Shown piece after piece: positions 42,738 through 51,904 of a DNA stretch of 64,000 nt. The notes beneath the pieces were generated by a model. That model searched no databases. It worked only from the letters and a program-made list of their open reading frames with translations, and had not been told where the DNA came from. The DNA lies in the NCBI GenBank assembly GCA_030833445.1, contig JAURHD010000014.1, positions 1 through 64,000 of the forward strand. The letters are read 5' to 3'. The position numbers and the translations under genes were made by a program. How positions within the stretch are numbered: position 1 is the stretch's first letter; the number at the start of each line of letters is the position of its first letter. The stretch is from Cephaloticoccus sp. GTDB lineage: Bacteria > Verrucomicrobiota > Verrucomicrobiia > Opitutales > Opitutaceae.

Positions 42738-44519
42738 TTAACGGCGGTCAGTGCTTCTCCGAGAGCGATTGAAAGGGGCCGTTGAATTCGTCGGGGTGGC
42801 GCCATCTGCCGCCATTTCACGGAGCAGACTGCCAAGATAAGGGATCAGTTGCTTCTTGCGACTGACGATGCCGGGCAAATCAAAGATATCCTCGTTTTCC
42901 ACGTGAGGGTAGGAGATCCGGCCGATGAAGCCCGGGTCGCCTTTGGCCAGGAGTAATGAATTTTGGGTGTTGATATCGGTTACCAGCAGGCACGCGAATG
43001 CGAGGCCTTCCTCATTGCGCAGATCGTGCAAAGCATCGGCAATCGGTTTGGCGTGGCTCCAAAAATTCCCGAAACCGAGTTCCTCGACCTGCGACACGGC
43101 GAAACGCACGCCTTCCTCTTCATATATCTTGAAATCCGAACGAACCACGGTGGCCGGAGCACTTGCGAGGATAACAGAACCTGAGCTGAAGATTTCGTCA
43201 GCTAATTTTCGGGAGTCGACTCCGGCAATTTTGGATAGCCAGGCCAAGGCGGCACCGTCCTTCGGCGTGGTCGTGGGACTATTGAGATGCAGGGTATCCG
43301 AAATAAGCCCCGACATCATGATTCCGGCCATATCAGCGGTCGGGGTAAGACCTTCCCGGCGGAACAGATCGGCGACAATGGTGCAGGTTGAGCCCACCGG
43401 TTCGTTAATGAAGAGGATCGGTTGCTGAGTGTTCAGCGAACCCAGACGGTGATGGTCGATGATTTCGGAGATCGTGACTTCCTCGGCGCCGTTGACCGCC
43501 TGGGTCATTTCGTTGTGATCGACCAAAATCAGACGGGTTTCCACCGGCTTCAACAAATCGCTCTTGGTTAAAATGCCCTGCAATACGCCGGCTTCATCCG
43601 TGACCATCAAGGCATGGGAGGAGGTGGGCCCGAACTTCTTGCGAACCTGATCGATGGGCGTATCGGCACTCACTGTCACAAATTTGCGGTCAATCACGCG
43701 ATCCAAGGTGGAAGCGGTGCGCACGACCCATGCCGTGGTGGCCGTGTCGTGCGGGCTCGAAATAACGCTGACGTTACGTTCCTTCGCTCGGGCCAGCACA
43801 TCGTCATCAATTGGGAGATCACCGCTGATGATCAGTGCCCGGATTCCGATCTCAATGGCGCGCAGCTGCACATCCCGCCGATCACCCACGATGATGATCG
43901 ATTGCGATGGCGGCAGGTTTTCCCGTTCGGAGATTTTCCAAAATGTGCCCACATCCATCGCACCGATGCGCACAAAGAGCTCCTCGAGTTTGTTGTCGTC
44001 GACACTGTGCAGGGTTCGTGCCTGCAAGGAGCGCACGATTCGGCTGAGGCTGGTGCGCACCTGACGCATTTGGCGCGGCTCATTGATGTGGGGCACAAAG
44101 AAACTGCCCATTTGTGCGAGCGTCACGGTGCCTTTGATTTTGCGTTTGGAATTGGTAATCGGCAGCGTGCTCACGCCGTGCCGGTCGATCATTTCCAGCG
44201 CTTCCGCACAGGTGGCATTGTCCTGCACCGAGACGACTGAACTGATCATAAGATCGTGCACCCGGGGACTCACATCGGTCAGATAATAAGGTAACGGTTG
44301 GTTGAATCGCTGCAGGATGGTGTCGATCCGGGCATTCGAGTTACCGCAGCGCGCGGCGACAAAACCGGTTTCTCCCCGCTGTTCCTTGAACGCGGCATAG
44401 GCGATGGCCGAACAGATAGCATCCGCATCCGGATTTTTGTGTCCGATAATATAGGTGATGTTTTTAGCCGTCCGGCTGGTGTGGTCCGGGCGGGCGGGCG
44501 CTGTGGCGTCGGTCGACAT
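42738..44519 (-). CDS. ppaC: Manganese-dependent family II inorganic pyrophosphatase with CBS and DRTGG domains
   Basis: A 593-residue cytoplasmic pyrophosphatase (PPi to 2 Pi). The catalytic DHH domain is split: GHKNPDADAICSAIAY near the N-terminus and LVDHNE plus IIDHHRLGSL about 330 residues later. The regulatory insert between them has a first CBS motif (VVSVQDNATCAEALEMID), a DRTGG-type domain and a second CBS motif (FVTVSADTPIDQVRKK). The C-terminal DHHA2 domain carries the SRKKQ signature. In characterised enzymes such inserts bind adenine nucleotides (AMP/ADP inhibit; ATP or Ap4A activate). I chose ATG 44519 (MSTDATAPARPD). Confidence 0.95.
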   Translation of the reverse strand: MSTDATAPARPDHTSRTAKNITYIIGHKNPDADAICSAIAYAAFKEQRGETGFVAARCGNSNARIDTILQRFNQPLPYYLTDVSPRVHDLMISSVVSVQDNATCAEALEMIDRHGVSTLPITNSKRKIKGTVTLAQMGSFFVPHINEPRQMRQVRTSLSRIVRSLQARTLHSVDDNKLEELFVRIGAMDVGTFWKISERENLPPSQSIIIVGDRRDVQLRAIEIGIRALIISGDLPIDDDVLARAKERNVSVISSPHDTATTAWVVRTASTLDRVIDRKFVTVSADTPIDQVRKKFGPTSSHALMVTDEAGVLQGILTKSDLLKPVETRLILVDHNEMTQAVNGAEEVTISEIIDHHRLGSLNTQQPILFINEPVGSTCTIVADLFRREGLTPTADMAGIMMSGLISDTLHLNSPTTTPKDGAALAWLSKIAGVDSRKLADEIFSSGSVILASAPATVVRSDFKIYEEEGVRFAVSQVEELGFGNFWSHAKPIADALHDLRNEEGLAFACLLVTDINTQNSLLLAKGDPGFIGRISYPHVENEDIFDLPGIVSRKKQLIPYLGSLLREMAADGATPTNSTAPFNRSRRSTDRR

Positions 44520-44617
44520 GGCAAAAATGCAACCTTGGCAGATGCCCGCCCGGGGGGGAAGCGGGAAAACAAAAAACGAACGCACCTATGCGTTCAGGGG
44601 CCAGACTAAGCTGCAGA

Positions 44618-45340
44618 TCAACGGGAGGTGCCAGCAGGGGTGCCGATCCCACCGCGGGAAGTGCCCCAAACCTTTACATTGCTCCGATTAGGTAGGGCCT
44701 CGAGGATGTTATCCGTGCGCTGGCCGGAGATCGCATTCACAAATTTGCCCACGGCGGTATCTGGATAAAATTCTACATTGCCCCCGAGGTAGACGACGTA
44801 GCCGCCCGTATCGCCATAGACGCCGTTGGTGGCATCCCAGCTGCCGTCGGTGCGGAGGCCACGGGTAAATGCCACCGGGGTGGAGGCTGGGTCACTCATT
44901 TTTAATCCACCGACAAATTCAAAGCTTAGCTCGCGGCCATCCGTGAAGCTTGCGTCCAAGGCATTTCGGTTGCCGGGGCTGAGAATGGATGTGGGCAAGA
45001 CCCCGTCGAATGCCGGGTCGACCTTGGAAAAATAGATGCCCGGTTCGGACAGGGAACCGGCGCGGGCTAGGATGCCCAGCCACAAAAATACCCTGGCGCT
45101 GGCATTGAGAGAGGTGGCGGCGTCGGGATCGGGCAACCGGTCATTGTTATCGCCGGCGTAAATCATGGCTGCCTTGCCAATTTCACGAAGATTATTGGCG
45201 TCCACTGCCCGTTGGGCCTTTTCACGCACACTGGCCACTGTCGGGATAATGATGGCGGCCAGAATACCGATGATGGCGATGACCGTCAGTAACTCGATTA
45301 GCGTGAAGGCGAAGGTAGCACGTCGGGAGGTAAGGATCAT
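44618..45340 (-). CDS. Type IV prepilin-like protein (pseudopilin)
   Basis: A 240-residue protein with a class III signal: a short basic leader, then [20 protein letters not shown], the N-methylated helix shared by type IV pilins and type II secretion pseudopilins. The residue before the predicted cleavage is Ala rather than the usual Gly ([10 protein letters not shown]), with Glu5 retained. The C-terminal part is variable with aromatic/glycine-rich repeats and is typical of the numerous pseudopilin-like proteins in Verrucomicrobiota and Planctomycetota. Which secretion or pilus machine it serves is unknown; no assembly genes are nearby. Start chosen at ATG 45340. Confidence 0.85.
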   Translation of the reverse strand: MILTSRRATFAFTLIELLTVIAIIGILAAIIIPTVASVREKAQRAVDANNLREIGKAAMIYAGDNNDRLPDPDAATSLNASARVFLWLGILARAGSLSEPGIYFSKVDPAFDGVLPTSILSPGNRNALDASFTDGRELSFEFVGGLKMSDPASTPVAFTRGLRTDGSWDATNGVYGDTGGYVVYLGGNVEFYPDTAVGKFVNAISGQRTDNILEALPNRSNVKVWGTSRGGIGTPAGTSR

Positions 45341-45446
45341 GGCGTTCGAAGGTTGATTCAGGCTTCGGTTGATTGGGGTTAAACTCAACCCGATTCTGAC
45401 AGCCGGACTGGACAAAGCTTTTGAGTCTGCCGTAGATATGGTGCGT

Positions 45447-46313
45447 ATGAAAATCTACCTCGATGGAAAATTCGTGGATTCGGCCGATGCAAAAATTTCC
45501 GTGTTCGATCATGGACTGCTCTATGGCGATGGAGTTTTTGAGGGCATCCGACTCTACGGCGGAAATATATTCCGCCTCGAGGAACACTTGGAGCGTCTGG
45601 AATATTCGGCCAAGGCGATCATGCTCGACCTGCCGCTGACACGGCAGGAATTTAGCGATATTACCTGCGAGGCTTGTCGGCAGAACGGATTGACCGATGG
45701 CTATATCCGGCTCGTGGTAACCCGAGGGGTAGGCGATTTGGGCTTGTCTCCCTGGACTTGTCCGAAGCCTTCCGTCTTTGTGATCGCGAGCAAGATATCG
45801 CTCTATCCACAGGAGCATTACGACAACGGGCTGGCCATTGTTACCGTGCCTACTCGCCGGATCAACGCTGCAGCGCTGCCCCCGACCGTGAAATCCTTGA
45901 ATTACCTGAATAACATTCTGGGCAAAATTGAGGCCAAACAATTCGGGGCGCTGGAAGCCATCATGCTCAATGACCAAGGCTATGTGGCGGAATGCACCGC
46001 GGATAATATCTTTATCGTCCACAAAGGCGAAATTATCACCCCAGGTGCTTCACAGGGGGCCTTGAAGGGCATTACGCGTTCCAGCATATTCGATATCGCG
46101 GCCGAGTTGAAAATCCCAATTCGGGAAAGCAACATGACCCGCTATGATGTGTGGTGTGCCGATGAGTGCTTTTTGACCGGCTCGGGCGCCGAAGTCGTGC
46201 CTGCGGTGAAACTTGACGGTCGCGTCATAGGTTCTGGCAAACCCGGTCCCATCACTCAGCAGGTTTTGGCCTCATTCCGCCGACGGGTGCTCGTCGAAGG
46301 CACCAAGATTTGA
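45447..46313 (+). CDS. ilvE: Branched-chain amino acid aminotransferase (class IV)
   Basis: A 288-residue fold-type IV PLP aminotransferase. It opens [20 protein letters not shown], then [19 protein letters not shown]. The PLP lysine is in [19 protein letters not shown] and the phosphate-binding segments ([14 protein letters not shown] and [12 protein letters not shown]) follow. It transaminates Val, Leu and Ile keto acids; D-amino-acid transaminase is a less likely alternative. I chose ATG 45447, nine bases after another in-frame ATG. It is divergent from the prepilin gene. Confidence 0.9.
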   Translation: MKIYLDGKFVDSADAKISVFDHGLLYGDGVFEGIRLYGGNIFRLEEHLERLEYSAKAIMLDLPLTRQEFSDITCEACRQNGLTDGYIRLVVTRGVGDLGLSPWTCPKPSVFVIASKISLYPQEHYDNGLAIVTVPTRRINAAALPPTVKSLNYLNNILGKIEAKQFGALEAIMLNDQGYVAECTADNIFIVHKGEIITPGASQGALKGITRSSIFDIAAELKIPIRESNMTRYDVWCADECFLTGSGAEVVPAVKLDGRVIGSGKPGPITQQVLASFRRRVLVEGTKI

Positions 46314-46338
46314 CGTTAACGACTCCTAACACCTGCGC

Positions 46339-46367
46339 CACTAGCGTGACACCTTGGCACGCTAGTG
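46339..46367 (+). promoter_or_regulatory. Perfect inverted repeat upstream of mcsA-mcsB-clpC (possible operator)
   Basis: CACTAGCGTG (46339-46348) and CACGCTAGTG (46358-46367) form a perfect 10-bp inverted repeat with a nine-base spacer. The N9 spacing recalls CIRCE (HrcA operator) but the arm sequence differs. It lies about 100 bases before the mcsA start and 26 bases after the ilvE stop. It lacks a T-run, so as a simple intrinsic terminator for ilvE it would be weak; an operator for the stress operon is the alternative. No CtsR heptad repeat is seen. Confidence 0.4.
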
Positions 46368-46466
46368 ATGCAGAGTGTGCGAAATTGGCAGGGGAATTAC
46401 TTGCTGTCATGCACTTGCCAGACGGGGAGAGCATGGCATCATATCTGCATAGCAAGAACACGAAAT

Positions 46467-46973
46467 ATGGCCAATCCACTTAAATGTGACCTATGTCCCA
46501 AGCCCGCTACAGTGCACCTGACCCAGATTGTGAACAACAAGGTGCACAAGGTGGATTTGTGCGAGGAATGCGCCCAAGCCAAGGGAGTGACCGATCCCAG
46601 TGGGTTCTCACTCGCGGATTTGCTGCTGAAGGCCTCACTTAATCCGGAACCGGCGGAGCTCGCCGTGCGCTGCGAACATTGCGGCTGCACCCAACAGGAT
46701 TTCAAGAAGCACGGACGATTCGGTTGTCCGCAATGCTATGATACCTTCAATGCTTCGATCGAGCCCATGCTGGAAAGCATGCATAAGGGCACGGTGCACA
46801 CGGGCAAGATTCCCCAACGGGCCCTGGCCCGCAAATCACTTTATGATCGCCTGACCCAACTTGAAGACGAGCTCAGTGAAGCCGTCAAAACCGAGCGCTA
46901 CGAGGACGCCGCACGTTGCCGTGATGAAATCAGCCAAGTCAAACAAACCTACGGGCAAAAATCGACGCGTTAA
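46467..46973 (+). CDS. mcsA: McsA, activator of protein-arginine kinase (UVR-motif protein)
   Basis: A 168-residue zinc-ribbon protein that activates McsB. The first zinc-binding cluster is KCDLCPKPATVHLTQI with LCEECAQAKGV, a second cluster is RCEHCGCTQQDFKKHGRFGCPQCYDTF, and the C-terminal UVR motif (ERYEDAARCRDEISQV) is the part homologous to UvrB/UvrC interaction domains. Domain order and size match Bacillus McsA. The start is ATG 46467 (MANPLKCDLCPK). It is followed four bases later by mcsB and then clpC, the same order as in Firmicutes. Confidence 0.93.
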   Translation: MANPLKCDLCPKPATVHLTQIVNNKVHKVDLCEECAQAKGVTDPSGFSLADLLLKASLNPEPAELAVRCEHCGCTQQDFKKHGRFGCPQCYDTFNASIEPMLESMHKGTVHTGKIPQRALARKSLYDRLTQLEDELSEAVKTERYEDAARCRDEISQVKQTYGQKSTR

Positions 46974-46977
46974 GCCC

Positions 46978-48063
46978 ATGACCATCGCTTCGCTGATCGA
47001 CACGCCTTCGGAACTAACCGACGCGTCGAACAGTAAGACGGCGATTGTCCTGATGACACGCATTCGGCTCGCCCGCAATTTGGCCTCCGTGCCATTTCCG
47101 GGGTGGGCTCGGCCTGCCCAGCGGGAAGAAGCCTATGATGTCTGCCGGACGGCATTGGCCGGCGCGACTTCCATGAAGCGCAGTCTGTGTATCGGTGTGT
47201 CAGAACTCAGCGAACTGGAAAAGCAGATCTTGGTTGAGCGGCACTTGATCAGTCGCGAATTGAGTGGGGCCAAGAGCGGTGCCGGGGTCGTGATTAGTCA
47301 AAACCAAGCCATTTCGGTGATGATCAACGAAGAGGATCATCTGCGTATCCAAGTGCTCCGGTCAGGCTTTCAATTGAAGAAAGCGTGGAACACGATCAAC
47401 GATTTGGACACCGCCCTCGAGGAACAATTGGACTACGCCTTTTCCGCCAAGCAAGGTTACCTGACGGCTTGCCCTACAAATTTAGGGACCGGGATGCGCG
47501 CTTCCGCAATGATGCACCTGCCTGCGTTGGTCATTGCCGGTCAGATGGAAAAAGTCGTCCGAGCGGTGAACCAACTCGGCATGGTGGTGCGCGGGCAATT
47601 CGGCGAAGGGTCGGATGCCAGTGGCAGTATTTTTCAGATTTCGAACCAGACCACTCTCGGGGAATCAGAGCCGGAAATAATCAAGCGTCTCGGGAGTGTG
47701 TTGAACACGATTATCGAGCATGAAACGAATGCCCGGCAAAGACTGATCGAGTCCGATTCCGGTAAGCTTTTTGATAAGATTGGCCGGGCTTTCGGCATCC
47801 TGCAAAACAGTCATCTGCTGAATTCAGCCGAAGCGATGAATCTGCTGTCTTTGATTCGCTTGGGGATCGATCTGGGCATCTTTGCCGAAGTGGAGCGCCC
47901 CAAGGTGGACCGGCTCTTCATTGAAGCTCAACCGGGCCATCTCCAGCATGCCCAACGCGGTGAATTTGAAGCCGGTCAACGTGATTTGATGCGGGCAGCC
48001 AGACTGCGCTCCGAGTTTGCCAATTTCACTCCTCCTCGTTTTACTGAGTCACATAACAACTGA
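46978..48063 (+). CDS. mcsB: Protein-arginine kinase McsB
   Basis: A 361-residue guanidino kinase-fold enzyme that phosphorylates arginine side chains and marks proteins for ClpC. Kinase landmarks are LMTRIRLARNLASVPFP with the phosphate-binding arginine, ISQNQAISVMINEEDHLRIQ, the catalytic-cysteine loop YLTACPTNLGTGMRASAMM and QISNQTTLG. The C-terminal RDLMRA matches the RDxxRA allosteric phosphoarginine-pocket motif of true McsB. The phosphagen-kinase N-terminal all-helical domain is missing, which also distinguishes it from creatine/arginine kinases. It is four bases after mcsA. Start ATG 46978; the track start lies inside mcsA. Confidence 0.95.
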   Translation: MTIASLIDTPSELTDASNSKTAIVLMTRIRLARNLASVPFPGWARPAQREEAYDVCRTALAGATSMKRSLCIGVSELSELEKQILVERHLISRELSGAKSGAGVVISQNQAISVMINEEDHLRIQVLRSGFQLKKAWNTINDLDTALEEQLDYAFSAKQGYLTACPTNLGTGMRASAMMHLPALVIAGQMEKVVRAVNQLGMVVRGQFGEGSDASGSIFQISNQTTLGESEPEIIKRLGSVLNTIIEHETNARQRLIESDSGKLFDKIGRAFGILQNSHLLNSAEAMNLLSLIRLGIDLGIFAEVERPKVDRLFIEAQPGHLQHAQRGEFEAGQRDLMRAARLRSEFANFTPPRFTESHNN

Positions 48064-48090
48064 AGCTGATATTTTAACCAACCTACATAC

Positions 48091-50607
48091 ATGTCCCAAG
48101 AGCCGATGAACAACTTCACCCCCCGGGCCCAACAGGTTTTGGCCCTGGCCCGCAAGGAAGCTGACCGTTTCCACCACAATTACGTGGGCACGGAGCACAT
48201 TTTACTTGGACTCATCAAGCTTGGGCAGGGTGTGGCGGTCAGTGTGTTGCAGAAGATGGGTCTCGATTTGGAGACCGTGCGGGCTGCGGTCGAAAAGCAG
48301 GTTGGCACCGGGCAGGAGACCAAGACTCCCGGCAGCATACCGTATACGCCCCGCGTGAAGAAGGTCCTCGCCCTGGCGGGCAAGGAAGCCAAGACCCTCA
48401 ACCATTCGTATGTCGGGACAGAACATATCCTCCTTGGTTTGCTGCGTGAGGGGGAAGGCGTGGCGGCGCGAGTGTTGAAATCCCTCGAGATTGATATTGA
48501 GCGGACCCGCAATGAAATCCTGCGCGAATTGGATCCACAGTTCTCCGGTGGTGAACCTGGTGGTGAAGAAGCCGCGGCTGGTGCGGGCGGTCCGACCGGA
48601 CCTGGGGATGACAAAAAGGAAGTAAAGACTCCCGCGCTAAAGGCCTTTGGCCGTGATCTGACAGAACTGGCTCGCAAGGGTGAAATGGACCCGGTAGTGG
48701 GCCGTAAGGCAGAGATAAGTCGCGTCATCCAGATTCTTTGTCGGCGCAGCAAGAACAACCCGGTGCTCATCGGTGAGGCAGGCGTTGGCAAGACGGCCAT
48801 AGTGGAAGGCTTGGCGCAGGAAATCGCCAGTGGTAATGTCCCGGAAATCCTGTTCGATAAACGGGTCGTGACCCTTGATCTCGCCCTGATGGTGGCTGGC
48901 ACTAAATACCGCGGTCAATTTGAAGAACGCATCAAGGCGGTGATGGATGAAATCAAACGGGCAAAGAATATCATCCTGTTTATCGATGAGCTTCATACTA
49001 TTGTCGGGGCGGGTGCGGCCGAAGGAGCGATGGACGCCTCAAACATCTTCAAGCCGGCGTTGTCCCGCGGTGAATTGCAATGCGTCGGCGCAACCACCCT
49101 TACCGAATACCGCAAGTATATCGAAAAGGATGCGGCGCTCGATCGTCGCTTCCAGTCGGTCAAGGTAGAAGCCCCGTCAGTTGATGACACTATCCTGATT
49201 TTGCACGGGATCCGCAGCAAGTATGAGGATCACCACAAAGCCATCTTCACAGACAAAGCGCTCGAGGCGGCGGCCAAGCTGTCCGATCGTTACATCACAG
49301 GCCGGTTTCTGCCGGACAAGGCCATCGATATCATGGATGAGGCCGGGTCGCGCGCACGCATTGGCGCCCTGAGTCGTCCGCCCAATCTTGAAAACCTGAG
49401 CAAGGAAATCGAAACTGTTTGTGCCGACAAAGAGAAGGCGATCGCTGAACAACACTTTGAGGAAGCGGCGAAGTTTCGTGACCAAGAAAAACAGCTCCGC
49501 GCCAAGTTGGAGCAGACTACCGAAGAGTGGCGGAAAGTCCGTGACGAGAAGCGTGTGACCATTGATGAGGATCAGGTCATGCACGTCGTCGCCACGTGGA
49601 CCGGAATTCCGCTCAGCCGGATGGAGAAGAAGGAAAGTGAGAAATTGCTCTCCATGGAGGCCGAGATTCAAAAGGTTGTCATCGGGCAGGAAATAGCCGC
49701 ATCGGCGATTGCCCGCGCTCTGCGTCGATCACGCGCGGATCTCAAGGATCCCCGCCGGCCAATAGGTTCATTCATGTTTGTTGGACCCACCGGTGTGGGT
49801 AAGACAGAAACTGCCAAGCAACTGGCCGCCCAAATGTTTGGCAATCAGGATGCCATCATCCAAATCGACATGTCGGAATACATGGAGAAATTTGCCGTTT
49901 CCCGTTTGGTGGGTTCACCTCCGGGGTATGTGGGTTATGACGAAGGTGGCCAGCTGACCGAGGCAGTGCGGCGCAAGCCGTATGCCGTGGTGCTGTTTGA
50001 CGAAGTGGAAAAGGCACACCCGGATGTCATTCAACTCTTGCTGCAAATTCTCGAGGATGGCCGCTTGACCGATTCGCTGGGTCGCACCGTCGATTTCCGC
50101 AATACTATCATTATCATGACCTCAAATGTTGGGGCTCAGTTGCTGCAACGTCAGACCTCGATGGGTTTTGCCGCGGCGGCCGTGGATCCGAATGATGCTG
50201 AAAAGATGCGCGAGAAGGTGCTCGAAGAATCCAAGCGGGTATTCAAGCCCGAGTTTCTGAATCGTATCTCGGATATCATCTTCTTCCGGCCGTTGGAAAA
50301 AGCAGATTTGGTTAAGATCGTGGAACTCGAACTTTCCAAGTTCACGTCCCGTCTTTCTGAGCGTAAGATCAGTCTGGAGTTTACCGATCAGGCCAAGGAG
50401 TTGCTCGTCGAAAAGGGCTACGACGAGAAATATGGCGCCCGGCCATTGCGTCGTGCGGTTGAGGCTTATCTTGAAGATCCTTTGGCCGAATCGATCCTTC
50501 GGGGTGATATCAAGGATGGCGAACCTGTGCTGGTGGATCGCAATGGCGATAAGCTCGAATTCAAAGAGAAATCACCGCCTGCTACCAGCGAAGTCGCCTC
50601 GGATTAA
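48091..50607 (+). CDS. clpC: ATP-dependent Clp protease ATP-binding subunit ClpC
   Basis: An 838-residue double-AAA+ unfoldase that feeds proteins to ClpP. It has a repeated ClpN domain ([18 protein letters not shown] and [16 protein letters not shown]), a Gly/Glu-rich linker, D1 Walker [10 protein letters not shown] (about residue 230) and Walker B ILFIDELH, a middle domain with a UVR motif ([18 protein letters not shown]) that fits McsB partnership, D2 Walker [13 protein letters not shown], and a ClpP-contact loop of the xGF type (SMGF). These features mark ClpC rather than ClpA/ClpB. It closes the mcsA-mcsB-clpC operon (27-bp gap). Confidence 0.97.
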   Translation: MSQEPMNNFTPRAQQVLALARKEADRFHHNYVGTEHILLGLIKLGQGVAVSVLQKMGLDLETVRAAVEKQVGTGQETKTPGSIPYTPRVKKVLALAGKEAKTLNHSYVGTEHILLGLLREGEGVAARVLKSLEIDIERTRNEILRELDPQFSGGEPGGEEAAAGAGGPTGPGDDKKEVKTPALKAFGRDLTELARKGEMDPVVGRKAEISRVIQILCRRSKNNPVLIGEAGVGKTAIVEGLAQEIASGNVPEILFDKRVVTLDLALMVAGTKYRGQFEERIKAVMDEIKRAKNIILFIDELHTIVGAGAAEGAMDASNIFKPALSRGELQCVGATTLTEYRKYIEKDAALDRRFQSVKVEAPSVDDTILILHGIRSKYEDHHKAIFTDKALEAAAKLSDRYITGRFLPDKAIDIMDEAGSRARIGALSRPPNLENLSKEIETVCADKEKAIAEQHFEEAAKFRDQEKQLRAKLEQTTEEWRKVRDEKRVTIDEDQVMHVVATWTGIPLSRMEKKESEKLLSMEAEIQKVVIGQEIAASAIARALRRSRADLKDPRRPIGSFMFVGPTGVGKTETAKQLAAQMFGNQDAIIQIDMSEYMEKFAVSRLVGSPPGYVGYDEGGQLTEAVRRKPYAVVLFDEVEKAHPDVIQLLLQILEDGRLTDSLGRTVDFRNTIIIMTSNVGAQLLQRQTSMGFAAAAVDPNDAEKMREKVLEESKRVFKPEFLNRISDIIFFRPLEKADLVKIVELELSKFTSRLSERKISLEFTDQAKELLVEKGYDEKYGARPLRRAVEAYLEDPLAESILRGDIKDGEPVLVDRNGDKLEFKEKSPPATSEVASD

Positions 50608-50634
50608 ATCGGGTCGACTCGTCGGCTTTGCCCG

Positions 50635-50780
50635 TTAACGCCCGGTTGGTCGCAATACTTCCATTGCGACCAAACTTGCGGCGACCCGTGTCTCCAAGCC
50701 CAGCTTGCGAAAGATGTTTTCCACATGTTTGTGGACGGTGCGCACACTCGTGGTGATGATGGACGCGATGAGATTGTGGC
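50635..50780 (-). pseudogene. Truncated LuxR-type response-regulator HTH remnant
   Basis: The minus strand reads HNLIASIITTSVRTVHKHVENI then FRKLGLETRVAASLVAMEVL and a stop, the second half of a LuxR/FixJ-type DNA-binding domain (helix-turn-helix followed by a dimerisation helix). It is preceded in frame by a stop codon at 50781-50783, and I see no receiver domain or first half of the HTH upstream. It is therefore a decayed C-terminal fragment of about 48 codons, not an intact gene. It lies just after clpC and was missed by the ORF track. Confidence 0.75.
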
Positions 50781-50858
50781 TTTAGCAGTGCACCCATTGC
50801 AGCCTGATGCAAACGCCTGACGAAGAGGGTGCAATGGCGTAGTGAATTGACCCTAGAA

Positions 50859-51782
50859 TTATGACGGGGTTGTTCTTAATTGACTACTGGCGAGACTGAT
50901 GAACGCTGACACGGCAGACACCGGTTTGGGCATTGATCTCCATCCGAGCACAAGCCTGCTTTCTGGCGCCGGTCCGCTCAACGGTCGGAAAACCACCTCG
51001 AAAGGTATATGTCTTGCCTCTGAAGGGGTGATAAAAGTTACCCCAAGTCCGGCGCGCACCAATCCGATACCATTGGTCCGAGGCCAGACTTCTTCCGCAA
51101 TCTGCAAGGTGATGCCTGCATTTGAACACGCGGCGAGGATGCGGTCGTAGAAACCTGGATTCAACTGACGGGGAAACAGCACAAATGGAGTGTCAGCAAA
51201 ATCTTTTAACCGAAGGTTGTGACGTTTACTGAGCGGGTTCTCCTTCGGAATCAGAATGCCGTTTTTTTCACGGAGTAACAGTTGTGTTTGCAGACCGGCG
51301 GGAACCAGGGGTCCGGGATGAAAAAATCCACAGTCAATTTGGTTGGCCAGCAGTTCATCCATCTGGGTGCTCGTGGGTGATTCTTTCAATTCCACCCGGA
51401 TACCAGGATGTAACTTGGTAAACTCGCGGATAATATCCGGCAGCACTGTCGCCATTGCGAGACCGGTAAAAGCAATTTTAACATGCCCAATTTTCCCTTG
51501 GTCAACTGATTGTAACTCTACCGGGATTCGTTCCAATGATTGCAGTAGTGGATCCAGCCGTCTCAGGAGAGTCTGCCCGGCTTGGGTTAACTCTACGCGA
51601 CGCTGAGTGCGGTTGAATAGTTTGACGCGCAGATTACCCTCCAGTTGCGCGATTTGCCGACTCAGAGCAGGTTGGGCGATATTCAATGCCTCGGATGCTT
51701 TACGAAAATGCAGGTGTTCCGCCACGGATTGAAAGTAAACCAAGTGGCGTAGTTCAAAAGGGAATTGATACTTATAAGGCAT
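50859..51782 (-). CDS. LysR-family transcriptional regulator
   Basis: A 307-residue regulator. The N-terminal winged HTH reads FELRHLVYFQSVAEHLHFRKA then SEALNIAQPALSRQIAQLEG, the classic LysR HTH with LNIAQPALSRQI. The effector domain follows. It is divergent from leuC, sharing a 122-bp promoter region. Such arrangements commonly mean a regulator of the divergent genes, here leuCD, but the effector is unknown. I chose ATG 51782 (MPYKYQFPFELRH); the track starts 12 codons upstream. Codon and length are normal. Confidence 0.93.
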   Translation of the reverse strand: MPYKYQFPFELRHLVYFQSVAEHLHFRKASEALNIAQPALSRQIAQLEGNLRVKLFNRTQRRVELTQAGQTLLRRLDPLLQSLERIPVELQSVDQGKIGHVKIAFTGLAMATVLPDIIREFTKLHPGIRVELKESPTSTQMDELLANQIDCGFFHPGPLVPAGLQTQLLLREKNGILIPKENPLSKRHNLRLKDFADTPFVLFPRQLNPGFYDRILAACSNAGITLQIAEEVWPRTNGIGLVRAGLGVTFITPSEARHIPFEVVFRPLSGPAPESRLVLGWRSMPKPVSAVSAFISLASSQLRTTPS

Positions 51783-51803
51783 CAATAAGAGCTGATTAAG
51801 TAT
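51768..51803. promoter_or_regulatory. Inverted repeat at the start of the LysR gene
   Basis: ATACTTA (51768-51774) and TAAGTAT (51797-51803) form a 7-bp perfect inverted repeat spaced by 22 bases, and inside it CTTAT/ATAAG is a second, 9-base-spaced inverted repeat. It spans the LysR start codon and the leuC-proximal upstream DNA, so it could be an autoregulatory operator. LysR boxes are normally T-N11-A; this does not match exactly. Confidence 0.25.
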
Positions 51804-51904
51804 TTTGGCATATGGCAATCCTGTGTTAAGATTTGTCGTGATGGTATGCGACCAGGCCCCGTCTAGTTACATCCTTCCGGCACAATTTACTTATTCAAAA
51901 TCGT

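Noticed and set aside
46339-46367. Intrinsic terminator for ilvE
   Set aside because: The stem is excellent but no T-run follows on either strand, so I list it as a possible operator instead.
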